Shown here: positions 9,127 through 19,417 of the stretch, piece after piece
Numbering within the stretch: the first letter of the stretch is position 1
How the letters are laid out: each line of letters starts with the position of its first letter
From: Nocardia speluncae NBRC 108251
GTDB taxonomy: Bacteria; Actinomycetota; Actinomycetes; Mycobacteriales; Mycobacteriaceae
Direction of reading: 5' to 3'
Assembly (NCBI RefSeq): GCF_001613245.1
Contig: NZ_BDBZ01000013.1
Coordinates: 124,001 to 188,000, forward strand
Length of the DNA stretch: 64,000 bases
Made by a program: the position numbers and the translations under genes
Notes under the pieces: model-generated
Told to the model about the DNA's origin: nothing
The model's input: only the letters and a program-made list of their open reading frames with translations
Database searches by the model: none

Positions 9127-12100
9127 GTGGACAACGGTTCGATTTTCCCTCTCTCACCCGGGCAGCTGGGAATATGGTTCGCCCAGCAGCTGGCGCCGGA
9201 AGTGCCCTTCGTCGTCGCGCAGTACGTCGAGGTGCGGGGAGAGCTCGACCCCGAACTGCTCGATGCGGCCTGCCGGCGCGCGGGACGAGAGATCGGGTCG
9301 GCCTTTGTCCGCATAGTGGAGATCGGCGGGCAGCCGTGGCAGCACGTGGTCGATACGGCGGAGGCCGGTCTGGCGCTGGTGGATCTGCGCGCCGAATCCG
9401 ACCCCGAATCGGCCGCGCACGCGTGGATGCGCCGCGATTTCGAGACGCCGCGGGAACTCATCGGCAACCAGCTGGTGCATTCCGCGTTGCTGCGGTTGGA
9501 CGAGCACCGGTGGTACTGGTATGCGCGGGCGCACCACGTGGTGCTCGACGGCCTGGGCGCGATGAATTTCCTGCTCAGGGTGGCCGAAATCTATGGGGCC
9601 CTGATATCGGGAGACCGGCCGCCGTCGTGCCGGACGGGTTCGCCGGTCGAACTGTACGACGAGGAGATCGCCTATCTCGAATCTCCGCGCCACGACCGGG
9701 ACCGGGAGTACTGGCGCGAACGCACGCTGGGCCTTGCCGATTCGGTTCTGTCCGAGCGGCATACGAGGTACGCGGCACATCCGGTGGTTGCCGCCGGCTC
9801 GGGGACGGTCGGCGCACTACGAGCCGCCGCCCAACGGCACAACTGCAGTGTCGCGACGTTCGCGGTGGCCGCGGCGGCGCTGTTCTGTGCCCGGATGCTG
9901 GATCGGACCGATATCGTGCTGACCCTGCCGGTCTCGGGCCGGACCAGTGCGGTGGCGAAGCGGTCCGGTGGCATGCTCGCGAATCTCGTGCCGCTGCGGA
10001 TCGAGGTGTTACCGGATTCCGATATCGCCGATCTCGTCGCGCGGGCCCAGCGGGCGATTACGGGTGCGCTACGCCACCAGCGGTATCGGCACGAGAACAT
10101 CCGGCGTGATGCCGGTAGGACGAGCGCGGCCGGCGGGCAGTTCGGGCCGATCGTGAACGTCATGCTGTTCGAGGACACCATCCGGCTGGGCGGGCGGGCC
10201 GGCCGGCTGCGGGTGCTCAGCTCCGGTCCGATCGACGATCTGCTCATCAACCTGTACACCGACGGGCACGAAGACGGGCTGCGCGCCGACTTCCAGGGCA
10301 ACCCGCACAGTTACACCGAGACCGAGCTCGCCGTGCGCCGGCGGCTTTTCCTACGGGTGCTGGACGAGCTGGTGATGGCAACGGTAACGACCCGGCTCGC
10401 CGATATCGAGCTGCTCGACGAGACCGAACGCACCGCGCTCTGCCGTGACCGCAACGCCACCGGCCACCCCGTGACGGCGACCACCCTGGCGGCGCGGTTC
10501 GTGGCCCGGGCGCGCAGCACGCCGGATGCGCCGGCGCTGCGAGACGGTGCACGATCGTGGACCTACGCCCGGTTCCACAGTGAGGTGAATCGACGGGCGC
10601 GGTATCTGATCGGGCTCGGTGTCGGACCCGAGGTACGGGTCGCGGTGGCGCTGCACCGGTCTGCGGACCAGGTGTGCTGGTTGTGCGCCGTCACCGTCGC
10701 CGGTGGCGCCTATGTTCCGGTGGATCCGGAGCATCCGCGGTTGCGTATCGCGCATATGCTGCGATCGGTGCAACCGTCGGTGCTGCTCACCGCGGGCGGC
10801 GAGGACCTCGGTGCGCCCGCGCAGACCACTGTCGTCGCAGTCTCCGATATGGATACGACCGCCTGGGCCGACACGGAAATCGAAGACGGTGACCGGATAG
10901 CACCGTTGCGACCGGGGCATGCCGCCTCCGTACTCTTCACCTCCGGCTCGACCGGTCTGCCGAAGGGGGTGGTGACCACCCACGCCGCTATCGACCACCA
11001 GTTCCGCTGGGCACAGGACGAGTACCGGTTGGGCGACTCCGATGTGGTGCTCTACAAGACCCCGCTCACCTTCGATATCGCGATGTGGGAAGTGTTCTGG
11101 CCGCTGCAGGCCGGAGCGTGTGTCGCCGTCGCCGCACCGGAGGCGCACCGCGATCTCGCGGAACTGGACCGGGCGATCACCGAGTACCGGGTGACGACCC
11201 TGCATCTGGTGCCGACCGTGCTGGCGAACTATCTGGCCACCGGACCGGCGCCGGCGACTTCTTTGCGCCGGGTGTTCGCGGCGGGCGAAGAACTACCGGC
11301 CGCGCTGGTCACGGAGTTCGAGAAATGGACGACCGCGGCGTTGTTCAACTGGTACGGGCCCGCCGAAGCGCAGGTGGTGACGGCAGCGCCGATCCGCAGC
11401 GCGACCGGGGTGCCGATTGGTGCGCCGGTGTGGAATATGCGGGTCTATGTGCTGGACAGCCGATTGCGACCGGTGCCGGTGGGAGTCCGCGGGGAACTGT
11501 ACGTGGCCGGCGCGCAAATCGCGCGCGGCTATGTGTCCGGCGCAGGTGCGACGGCGGCGCGTTTCGTGGCCGACCCGTTCGGGCCTGCCGGGTCGCGCCT
11601 GTACCGGACCGGGGACGCGGTGCGCTGGAATACCGCGGGCGCGCTGGAGTATCTGGGTCGTACCGACCGGCAGGTCAAACTGCACGGTGTCCGTATGGAA
11701 CTCGACGAGATCGCCGCGGGGTTGCGTGCCTGCCAGGGCGTGGTCCGGGCGGCCGCGGCGGTGCGCGAGGTCGCAGGGGAACGGCGGCTGGTCGGCTACG
11801 TGGTCACCGCTGCGGGCGCGACGGTGGGATCGGGTGAAGTTCTGCACGACCTCGCCCGGCGCCTGCCGCGCGCCATGGTGCCCGTGACCGTGGTGGTGCT
11901 GCCGGAGCTGCCGGTGAACGCGAACGGCAAGCTGGACCGGGAGGCGCTGCCTGCACCACTTGTCTCCGGTTCGACCTACGAAGAGCCTGCCGGCATCACC
12001 GAACAACTGATCGCCGCCTGCTTCTCCGACATTCTGGCTGTGCCGGATGTGGGCCGCAACGACGACTTCTTCGCTCTGGGCGCGAACTCCATGGACGCGG

Positions 12101-15100
12101 CGCAACTCGCGGCCCGGCTGGCGGGCGCGCTGCGGGTCACGGTGTCGGTGCGGGAAATCTTCGATGCGCCGACGGTCGCCGCTCTCGCAGACGTTGTTTC
12201 CGGACGGTCCGTGACCGATGGGGCGCGAATCGGTGCGGGGCCACGCCCGGACCGAATCCCCCTCTCGCCTGCCCAGCAGCGGATGTGGTTGCGCAACCAG
12301 GCCGATCCGGAGTCGCCCGTGGACAATATGTGTGCCGCGGTGCGTATCTCGGGTTCCCTCGATATCGCGGCTCTGCGCACCGCGCTCGGCGATATCGCCG
12401 GACGGCACGAATCGCTGCGCACCCGGTATCCGGTGGTGGATGGCTCTCCCGCGCAATTGATCTGCGTGCCCGGCGAGGTCATGGTACTTCCCGATCCGGT
12501 CACCGTCCCGGCTGCGGATCTCGATCGCGAGATCATCGCGTTGGCCCGCCGCGGCTTCGACGTCACCGCCGAGGTACCTCTTCGGGCAGCACTTTTTGCG
12601 CTGAGTCCCGGCGAACACGTATTCGCCTACGTGGTGCACCACATCAGCGCGGACGGCTGGTCGGCACGGCCGTTCACGGCCGACCTCATGACCGCTTACG
12701 CCGCCCGGGCACAGGGGAGCGAACCGGAATGGCAGCCCCTTCCTGTGCAGTTCGCGGAGGCGGCGCGGTGGCAGTCGGACCGGCTCGGAGCGGCCGCGGA
12801 TCCGCGGAGTCTGCGGGCACGCCAGTCCCGTTTCTGGCGGGAAACGCTGGCCGGGGTCCCGGAGGAACTGCCGTTACCCGTCGACCGTCCGCGGTCGACG
12901 GCGCCGTCGTGGGAGGGCGGGCGATGCCGATTCGTGGTCGACTCGAACCTCACCGAGAGGTTGACGGCATTGGCCCGGAATCACCAGGCAACAGTGTTCA
13001 TGGCGGCCCACGCGGTGTTCGCGGTGCTACTGGCCCGGATGACGGGTAGCGACGATATCTGCGTGGGCACCCCGGTCGCGGGCCGGCCGGTGGCGGAGTT
13101 CGACGGTGTGGTCGGGATGTTCGTCAATACCCTCATCCTGCGCAGCGTGATCGATGGTAATCGGGGTTTCGCGGATGCCCTGACCGAGGTGCGCCGCACC
13201 GACCTGGCGGCCTTCGAGCACGCGGACCTGCCGTTCGAAGAAGTGGTGCAGACGGTCGCCGGGCCCACCGGGCGGCCTCCGTTGTTCCGCGTGGCATTCT
13301 CTTTCGAGAACCAGCCCACCGGCGAACTCGAGTTACCGGGCCTGGCGGTGCGTTCGATCGATATCGATCCCGGAGTGGCCAGGTTCGACCTCGCGCTGAT
13401 CATGCGGCCGGCAGTCGATACCCGGGGCCGCGCGCAGTTGGAGGCCGAGTTCACCTACGCGAGAGACCTGTTCGACGAGAAGACGATACGTTTCTGGGCC
13501 GCGAGTTGGCTGCGGCTGGCCGCCGGAGTGGTGGCCGGCCCGCGAACACCGGTGGGGGATATCGATTTCCACGAGACCACGCCCACCGGGCCGTCCGTAT
13601 CCGAGTCGGCCGGGCGCACGCTCGGCGAAATCCTCACCGCGGCGTTGCCCTGGGCCCGGGACCGTATCGCGGTCGTGGACGGTGACCGCGAGATCGGCTA
13701 CGGCGAGCTCGATACCTGGTCCGGCCGTGTGGCCGGGCAGTTGATCGAGCGAGGTATCGGGCCGGGGGATGTGGTCGCCATCCACGCCCCGCGGTCCGCC
13801 GAGCTCCTGGTGGGTGTTTGGGCGGTGGCGAAATCCGGTGCGGCGTACCTCCCGGTCGATCCCGCTTTCCCGAAGGACCGGATCGACTGGATACTGGCCG
13901 ACTCCGCGGCGGCCCTCGGCCTGACCACCGGTGGTTGCGCCGGTGACGTGTGCGGGCGGATCGACTGGATATCCCTCGACCGTGCCCGGCAGGAATCCGG
14001 CGGCACGGACCGGTTTTACACCGAGCCGGTGCCCGTCCGCCGCCCATATCCGGCGGACCTCGCGTACGTGCAGTACACCTCGGGTTCGACCGGCAGGCCG
14101 AAAGGGGTGGCGGTCACCCATAGCGGGCTCGACCCGTTGTTCGAGACGATCACCGCACAGCTCGGGGTGAAATCCGGGGCGCGTGTCCTGCACGTGTGTG
14201 CTCCGACCTTCGACCCGTCGGTGCTCGAATGGATGCTGGCTTTCGGCAACGGCGCCACCCTGGTGGTCGTGCCGCCGGATATCGTCGGGGGCACCGCGCT
14301 CGACGACCTCATCGCCACCCGGAACGTCACGTACGCGGTGACCCCGCCCGCGATACTGGCGACTCTCGAACCCGCCCGCCATACGGGGTTGCGCGGGCTC
14401 GTGGTGGGCGGCGATATCTCCGACCCCGAACTGGTGGACCGCTGGGCGGTGGACCAGGTCTATCTCAACGGGTACGGCCCGACCGAGGCGACGGTCATTT
14501 CGGTGGCCGAGGCTCTGGAGCCCGGCCGGCCGGTGCTGATCGGGGACGCCACCCCGGGTAACGCTGTCCGAGTTCTCGACCGGCGCCTGCGGCCGGTCCC
14601 GCCCGGGGTGACCGGCGAGCTCTACGTCACCGGTACCGGGCTCGCCCGCGGATATCTGGGGGCGCCCGGCCGCACCGCCGGGAGTTTCGTGGCCGATCCG
14701 TGGTCGGCTACCGGAGCCCGGATGTACCGGACCGGTGATCTGGTCCGGATCCGGGCGCACGGGACGCCGACAGGGCTCGAGTATCTCGGGCGCACGGACT
14801 TCCAGTTGAAAATTCGCGGGATCCGCCTCGAACCCGGGGAGGTGGACGCGGTGCTGTCGCGGCACGAGACGGTGCGCGCTTCGGTCACAGTGGGGAGCGC
14901 GGCGCCTTCCGGGGACCTGATGCTGGTCTCTTATGTCGTTGCCGCACCGGGCTTTCCGATCGATACAGCGCAGCTGCGTGTTTTTGCGCGCGGCGTGCTC
15001 GCCGCCCACGCCGTGCCCGCCCGTATCGTCGTCCTCGACCGGTTTCCGCTCACCACGGCCGGCAAGGTCGACCGTGCCGCCCTGCCCGAACCTGTGCTCG

Positions 15101-18100
15101 GTGATGTGGCGTCCGCGGCTCCGGCGGATGCGGTCGAGCGGGCGGTGCGGGAGGTGTTCGCCGAACTGCTCGGCGTCGAAGTGGCCGGTCCGGATGCCGA
15201 TTTCTTCGAACTGGGCGGTAATTCGCTGGCCGCCGCCCGGCTGTGCGCGCGGCTCGGTGCCGTCTTCGCCGCCGAGGTGCCGATGCGGACGATTTTCGAA
15301 TCGCCGACCGTGGCCGGGCTGGCCGCGCGGATCCGGGAGCTCGCAGGTTCGGGAGGGCGGCGGGTGACCCCCGTGCCCGAGCGGCCGGCCCGGGTGCCGC
15401 TCGCCCCGGCGCAACAGCGCCTCTGGTTCCAGAACCGTTTCGATCCCGCGTCCGCGGTGGACAACATCCCGATCGCCGCACATATCCGGGGGCCACTCGA
15501 TATCGCCGCGCTGCGGGCCGCGATCGCCGACGTCCTCGCGCGCCACGAACCGTTGCGAACGGTGTATCCCGAAGATGTCCGCGGTGGCCCCTGGCAATCG
15601 ATCTCGGGGATCGCCGAGCCGGAGCTCGGACTTTCGGCGGTGCCGGTCGAGCCCGCCGACCTCCGGGACCGGCTGGCGACCTTCGCGGCTATGGGATTCG
15701 ACCTCGTCCGCGATCTGCCGGTGCGGGTCCGGCTGTTCCGGTTGGATAGGCAGCATCACGTACTCGCCGTGGTAATCCACCACATCAGCGCGGACGGCTG
15801 GTCGGCCCGGCCGCTGTCGATCGACCTGCTGACCGCGTATTCGGCGCGCGCCGCCGGAGCTGCCCCGCAGTTCCCGGCCCAGCCGGTGACCTACGCCGAC
15901 TACGCGATCCGGCAGGTGGAATGGCTGGGTGACGCCGCGGACCCGGACACGCCGATGGGACGACAGTCGGCGTACTGGCGGGAGCGCCTGGCCGGGCTAC
16001 CCGGGCGGCTTCCGCTGCCGTTCGACCGACCTGCGCCCGCGGTCGCTTCGGGAGCGGGCGCGGCGCTGCGGATCGAGTTCGATCCGGAGACCGTCGCTGC
16101 GCTGAGCCGAACGGCGGTGACGTCCGGTGCCTCCCGGTTCATGGTGGTGCACGCCGCGCTCGCGGTGACCTTGGCCCGGCTCACCGGTTGCGCCGATATC
16201 GCCATCGGGACACCGGTCGCCGGGCGTGGGGCAGCCGAACTCGACGACGTGGTCGGCATGTTCGTCAATATGGTGGTACTGCGCACCCCGGTCGATCTCG
16301 CGGCCTCGTTCACGGATCTGCTGGCAACGGTTCGCGATACCGATCTCGAGGCCTTCGCCCATGCCGATATCCCCTTCGAACGAGTGGTCCAGGAACTCGA
16401 CCCGGCCCGCCGGCGCGATCACCATCCGCTGTTCCAGGTCGTACTCACCGAGGAGGTCGAGACACGATCGGTGGCGGCGGCCGCGGGGATCACGATGCAA
16501 CTCGTAGAACCCGATATCCGCACCGCCGAGTTCGATCTGCAACTCACCCTCAGCGATACCGCGGCCGGTATCAGCGGGTATTTCACCTATGCGACAGACC
16601 TTTTCGATGAAGCCACGGTCCGGCGCATCGGTGACGCCCTGCGGCGGGTGCTGCGTGCCGTCGCCTCCGGTACCGCGACGCCGGTGGGGGATATCGCCCT
16701 GCTCGGTGCTGCGGAATACGCGCGGCTCGTGCGCCCGGTACAGCGGGAACAGCGAGATGACACGACACTCGCCGATCTCTTCGAGGCGGCAGTACGCCTC
16801 GACCCGGACGCGGTTGCCGTGCGCTTCGGCGCAATATCGCTGACCTACCGGGAGCTCGACACCGACTCCCGCACGCTGGCACAGCGGCTGGTGCGGCTGG
16901 GGGCCGGGCCGGAAGCCCGCGTTGCGGTGGCGCTACCGCGCGGTGTGGGGCTGATCGTCGCGATCGTCGCGGTGATCCGGGCGGGTGCCGCCTATGTGCC
17001 GATCGACCCCGCGTACCCGCCCGAACGTATCCGGTACGTACTCGGGGAAGTAGCGCCGCGCTGTGTCCTCGCGACGGTGGACTCTGCCATCGAGGCCCCC
17101 GCCGGGGTGCCGGTACTCGACCCGGCCCAGTGGGAGAACAGCGAATCCGAGCCTCCTTCGAGCGCGCTGCCGCGGGCCCGTCCCGGCAACGTCGCCTACA
17201 TCGTCTATACCTCGGGGTCGACCGGCCGCCCGAAAGGTGTGGCGGTGACCCACGCGAATATCGTGGCGCTGCTGCGGCAGGCCGGGACCCTGCTCGAGCT
17301 GAACAGCACCGACGTCTGGTCGATGGTGCATTCTTCCGCGTTCGACTTCTCGGTGTGGGAGATGTGGGGTGCGCTGACCACAGGCGCGAGTCTCGTGGTC
17401 GCCGACCAGCACACGGTGCGCTCCCCTCGGCACCTGCACGAGCTGTTGTCGCGGGAGCGGGTCAGCATCCTGAACCAGACACCGAGCGCATTCGCCGCGC
17501 TCGACGCGGCCGATACGGCAGCGGATGCGCCACTGGCGTTGCGTCGTATCGTCTTCGGCGGTGAGCCGCTCGAACCGAGCAGCCTGATGCCGCTGTTCCG
17601 CCGATACGGGGACAACGCCCCCCGGATCAGCAATATGTTCGGAATCACCGAGACCACCGTCCATCTGACCCATGCCGAGCTGGGCCCCACCGCAGCGGGG
17701 CCGCGGGCCGCGGGAACTCCGGTGGGCCGGCCACTCGACGGCGTGGGGATCCGCGTACTCGATTCCCGGCTCCATCCCGTCCCGGCCGGGATCGTCGGTG
17801 AGATCTACCTGGCGGGAGCCCAGGTCTCCCGCGGTTACGCCGAGCGGCCGGGACTCACCGCGACCCGTTTCGTCGCCGATCCCTTCGCCCGCGGCGGCGT
17901 GCTCTACCGTTCCGGCGATCTCGGCCGGTGGAACGAATCCGGTGAGCTGGAGCATCACGGCCGCGCCGACCGGCAGGTGCAGTTACGGGGGTTCCGCATC
18001 GAGCCCGCCGAAATCGAAACAGCACTGCGGACCTGCCCGGGTGTGCACGCCGCGGCGGTAATCGTCGACCACGATGCGAGCACAGGATCCCGGCTGCTCG

Positions 18101-19401
18101 GTTACGCCGCCGTCGGTGCCACGGCTACCGCACCTGCGGACGGGCACGCGTTGCGGGATGTGCTGCGCACGCAGGTACCCGCACATATGGTTCCCGACGC
18201 CGTGGTCGTCGTCGCCGAACTGCCGCTCACCGGGACCGGGAAACTGGATGCCGCGGCCCTGCCCCGGCCGCGTTTCGATTCCGGCCGCGGGTATCGCGCA
18301 CCCAGCAGCGATCTGGAACAGCGGATTGCGGGTGTCTTCGCCGACGTATTGGACGTGGCGCGGGTCGGGGCCGACGACTCCTTCTTCGATCTCGGCGGGA
18401 ACTCGATGGTCGCCACCACCCTGCTCGCCCGCCTACGCGACGAGACCGGTGTGGACACGGCCCTGCCGTGGCTGTTCGCCGACCCCACCCCCGCGGGCCT
18501 CGCCCGGCGGATCACCGATTCGCACGCAGATTCCACCTCGACAGCCGAAACCGCACTCGCGCCGGTCCTGCCGATCAGGGCGACAGGGACCGGGCTACCG
18601 CTGTTCTGCATCCATCCGGTGATGGGGCTGTCGTGGAGTTTCGCCGGCCTCAGTGCGGAGGTGGCCTGCCCGCTGTACGGGATCCAGTCGCCGGCGATCA
18701 CCGAGACCACCGCCGCGCCGGAGTCGATCGACGATCTCGCTGCCGACTACCTCCGCCGCATCCGCGCGGTGCAGGCCCGCGGTCCTTACCGCCTGCTCGG
18801 CTGGTGCTACGGCGGGCTCATCGCGCACGCGATGGCGGTACAGCTACAGCAGCAGGGCGAGCGGGTCGAGTTGCTGGGCATGCTCGACTCCTTCGCCGGC
18901 GACGTCGGATACCTCGGCGAGCAGCCGGTGACGGTCGGCAATCTGATCGGCCAGCTGGGAACCGATCAGCTGGTCGATATCCCGGCCGGCGAGTTCACCC
19001 TCGACCAGGCGATGCAGCTGCTGTCCACGCTCCCCGGGCCGTTCGGGGCGCTCACCGAGGAGAGGATGCAGCGGATATTCGCCGGTGTACTGAACGCGCA
19101 GCAGATCGGCCCGCGGCACCGCCCGGGGATCTACCGGGGCGACCTCATATTTTTCACCGCCGACCGGGACGACCGCGGGTCCGGCCGCGCCGCCGGAGCC
19201 TGGCGTCGCCATATCTCCGGCCGGGTGCACGAGACCGCGGTCGATGCCACTCACTGGGAGATCGCGTCACCGCGGTCGCTACGGACGATCGGGAGGGTGC
19301 TGGCACCGCTACTCGATTCCGCTACAGGGATGGCCGGGCCCCGTCCGGACCGGGCGGATACGCCGTCCCGTCCGGACGGGACGGTTTCCCTGGTCTCGTA
19401 G
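9127..19401 (+). CDS. Three-module nonribosomal peptide synthetase (C-A-T-C-A-T-C-A-T-TE)
   Basis: 3,424 residues. C1 (HHVVLDG at 136) closely resembles the starter condensation domain of EntF/DhbF, which takes an acyl or aryl group from a separate carrier protein. A1 core at about 605, T1 Ser988, C2 HHISADG at 1171, A2 core at 1650, T2 Ser2033, C3 HHISADG at 2218, A3 core at 2694, T3 Ser3093, then a thioesterase with G-W-C-Y-G-G (Cys3227) and a late His3376. My reading of the specificity pockets: A1 DIWHFAWVVK (Ser-like but altered), A2 DPLVVGGVIK (unassigned), A3 DFWNVGMVHK (threonine). No epimerase is seen. The GTG start has no clear Shine-Dalgarno. No aryl-activating enzyme, MbtH or exporter lies next to it, so the product is unknown; a Thr-ended lactone is an inference. 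Confidence 0.95.
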   Translation: MDNGSIFPLSPGQLGIWFAQQLAPEVPFVVAQYVEVRGELDPELLDAACRRAGREIGSAFVRIVEIGGQPWQHVVDTAEAGLALVDLRAESDPESAAHAWMRRDFETPRELIGNQLVHSALLRLDEHRWYWYARAHHVVLDGLGAMNFLLRVAEIYGALISGDRPPSCRTGSPVELYDEEIAYLESPRHDRDREYWRERTLGLADSVLSERHTRYAAHPVVAAGSGTVGALRAAAQRHNCSVATFAVAAAALFCARMLDRTDIVLTLPVSGRTSAVAKRSGGMLANLVPLRIEVLPDSDIADLVARAQRAITGALRHQRYRHENIRRDAGRTSAAGGQFGPIVNVMLFEDTIRLGGRAGRLRVLSSGPIDDLLINLYTDGHEDGLRADFQGNPHSYTETELAVRRRLFLRVLDELVMATVTTRLADIELLDETERTALCRDRNATGHPVTATTLAARFVARARSTPDAPALRDGARSWTYARFHSEVNRRARYLIGLGVGPEVRVAVALHRSADQVCWLCAVTVAGGAYVPVDPEHPRLRIAHMLRSVQPSVLLTAGGEDLGAPAQTTVVAVSDMDTTAWADTEIEDGDRIAPLRPGHAASVLFTSGSTGLPKGVVTTHAAIDHQFRWAQDEYRLGDSDVVLYKTPLTFDIAMWEVFWPLQAGACVAVAAPEAHRDLAELDRAITEYRVTTLHLVPTVLANYLATGPAPATSLRRVFAAGEELPAALVTEFEKWTTAALFNWYGPAEAQVVTAAPIRSATGVPIGAPVWNMRVYVLDSRLRPVPVGVRGELYVAGAQIARGYVSGAGATAARFVADPFGPAGSRLYRTGDAVRWNTAGALEYLGRTDRQVKLHGVRMELDEIAAGLRACQGVVRAAAAVREVAGERRLVGYVVTAAGATVGSGEVLHDLARRLPRAMVPVTVVVLPELPVNANGKLDREALPAPLVSGSTYEEPAGITEQLIAACFSDILAVPDVGRNDDFFALGANSMDAAQLAARLAGALRVTVSVREIFDAPTVAALADVVSGRSVTDGARIGAGPRPDRIPLSPAQQRMWLRNQADPESPVDNMCAAVRISGSLDIAALRTALGDIAGRHESLRTRYPVVDGSPAQLICVPGEVMVLPDPVTVPAADLDREIIALARRGFDVTAEVPLRAALFALSPGEHVFAYVVHHISADGWSARPFTADLMTAYAARAQGSEPEWQPLPVQFAEAARWQSDRLGAAADPRSLRARQSRFWRETLAGVPEELPLPVDRPRSTAPSWEGGRCRFVVDSNLTERLTALARNHQATVFMAAHAVFAVLLARMTGSDDICVGTPVAGRPVAEFDGVVGMFVNTLILRSVIDGNRGFADALTEVRRTDLAAFEHADLPFEEVVQTVAGPTGRPPLFRVAFSFENQPTGELELPGLAVRSIDIDPGVARFDLALIMRPAVDTRGRAQLEAEFTYARDLFDEKTIRFWAASWLRLAAGVVAGPRTPVGDIDFHETTPTGPSVSESAGRTLGEILTAALPWARDRIAVVDGDREIGYGELDTWSGRVAGQLIERGIGPGDVVAIHAPRSAELLVGVWAVAKSGAAYLPVDPAFPKDRIDWILADSAAALGLTTGGCAGDVCGRIDWISLDRARQESGGTDRFYTEPVPVRRPYPADLAYVQYTSGSTGRPKGVAVTHSGLDPLFETITAQLGVKSGARVLHVCAPTFDPSVLEWMLAFGNGATLVVVPPDIVGGTALDDLIATRNVTYAVTPPAILATLEPARHTGLRGLVVGGDISDPELVDRWAVDQVYLNGYGPTEATVISVAEALEPGRPVLIGDATPGNAVRVLDRRLRPVPPGVTGELYVTGTGLARGYLGAPGRTAGSFVADPWSATGARMYRTGDLVRIRAHGTPTGLEYLGRTDFQLKIRGIRLEPGEVDAVLSRHETVRASVTVGSAAPSGDLMLVSYVVAAPGFPIDTAQLRVFARGVLAAHAVPARIVVLDRFPLTTAGKVDRAALPEPVLGDVASAAPADAVERAVREVFAELLGVEVAGPDADFFELGGNSLAAARLCARLGAVFAAEVPMRTIFESPTVAGLAARIRELAGSGGRRVTPVPERPARVPLAPAQQRLWFQNRFDPASAVDNIPIAAHIRGPLDIAALRAAIADVLARHEPLRTVYPEDVRGGPWQSISGIAEPELGLSAVPVEPADLRDRLATFAAMGFDLVRDLPVRVRLFRLDRQHHVLAVVIHHISADGWSARPLSIDLLTAYSARAAGAAPQFPAQPVTYADYAIRQVEWLGDAADPDTPMGRQSAYWRERLAGLPGRLPLPFDRPAPAVASGAGAALRIEFDPETVAALSRTAVTSGASRFMVVHAALAVTLARLTGCADIAIGTPVAGRGAAELDDVVGMFVNMVVLRTPVDLAASFTDLLATVRDTDLEAFAHADIPFERVVQELDPARRRDHHPLFQVVLTEEVETRSVAAAAGITMQLVEPDIRTAEFDLQLTLSDTAAGISGYFTYATDLFDEATVRRIGDALRRVLRAVASGTATPVGDIALLGAAEYARLVRPVQREQRDDTTLADLFEAAVRLDPDAVAVRFGAISLTYRELDTDSRTLAQRLVRLGAGPEARVAVALPRGVGLIVAIVAVIRAGAAYVPIDPAYPPERIRYVLGEVAPRCVLATVDSAIEAPAGVPVLDPAQWENSESEPPSSALPRARPGNVAYIVYTSGSTGRPKGVAVTHANIVALLRQAGTLLELNSTDVWSMVHSSAFDFSVWEMWGALTTGASLVVADQHTVRSPRHLHELLSRERVSILNQTPSAFAALDAADTAADAPLALRRIVFGGEPLEPSSLMPLFRRYGDNAPRISNMFGITETTVHLTHAELGPTAAGPRAAGTPVGRPLDGVGIRVLDSRLHPVPAGIVGEIYLAGAQVSRGYAERPGLTATRFVADPFARGGVLYRSGDLGRWNESGELEHHGRADRQVQLRGFRIEPAEIETALRTCPGVHAAAVIVDHDASTGSRLLGYAAVGATATAPADGHALRDVLRTQVPAHMVPDAVVVVAELPLTGTGKLDAAALPRPRFDSGRGYRAPSSDLEQRIAGVFADVLDVARVGADDSFFDLGGNSMVATTLLARLRDETGVDTALPWLFADPTPAGLARRITDSHADSTSTAETALAPVLPIRATGTGLPLFCIHPVMGLSWSFAGLSAEVACPLYGIQSPAITETTAAPESIDDLAADYLRRIRAVQARGPYRLLGWCYGGLIAHAMAVQLQQQGERVELLGMLDSFAGDVGYLGEQPVTVGNLIGQLGTDQLVDIPAGEFTLDQAMQLLSTLPGPFGALTEERMQRIFAGVLNAQQIGPRHRPGIYRGDLIFFTADRDDRGSGRAAGAWRRHISGRVHETAVDATHWEIASPRSLRTIGRVLAPLLDSATGMAGPRPDRADTPSRPDGTVSLVS
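19340..19380 (+). terminator. Inverted repeat at the NRPS 3' end
   Basis: CCCGTCCGGAC (19340) and GTCCGGACGGG (19370) are perfect 11-bp inverted arms around a 19-nt loop, inside the last codons of the NRPS gene. The convergent LLM gene ends 16 nt past the NRPS stop, so this is the only obvious candidate for termination between the two. Confidence 0.4.
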
Positions 19402-19417
19402 GCCGCTGCGGTGGCGG

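Noticed and set aside
13333..15783. An 816-codon open frame antisense to the NRPS (and a 449-codon one at 11293-12642).
   Set aside because: High-GC shadow of the NRPS coding strand; low-complexity Arg/Gly/His-rich translation without domains.
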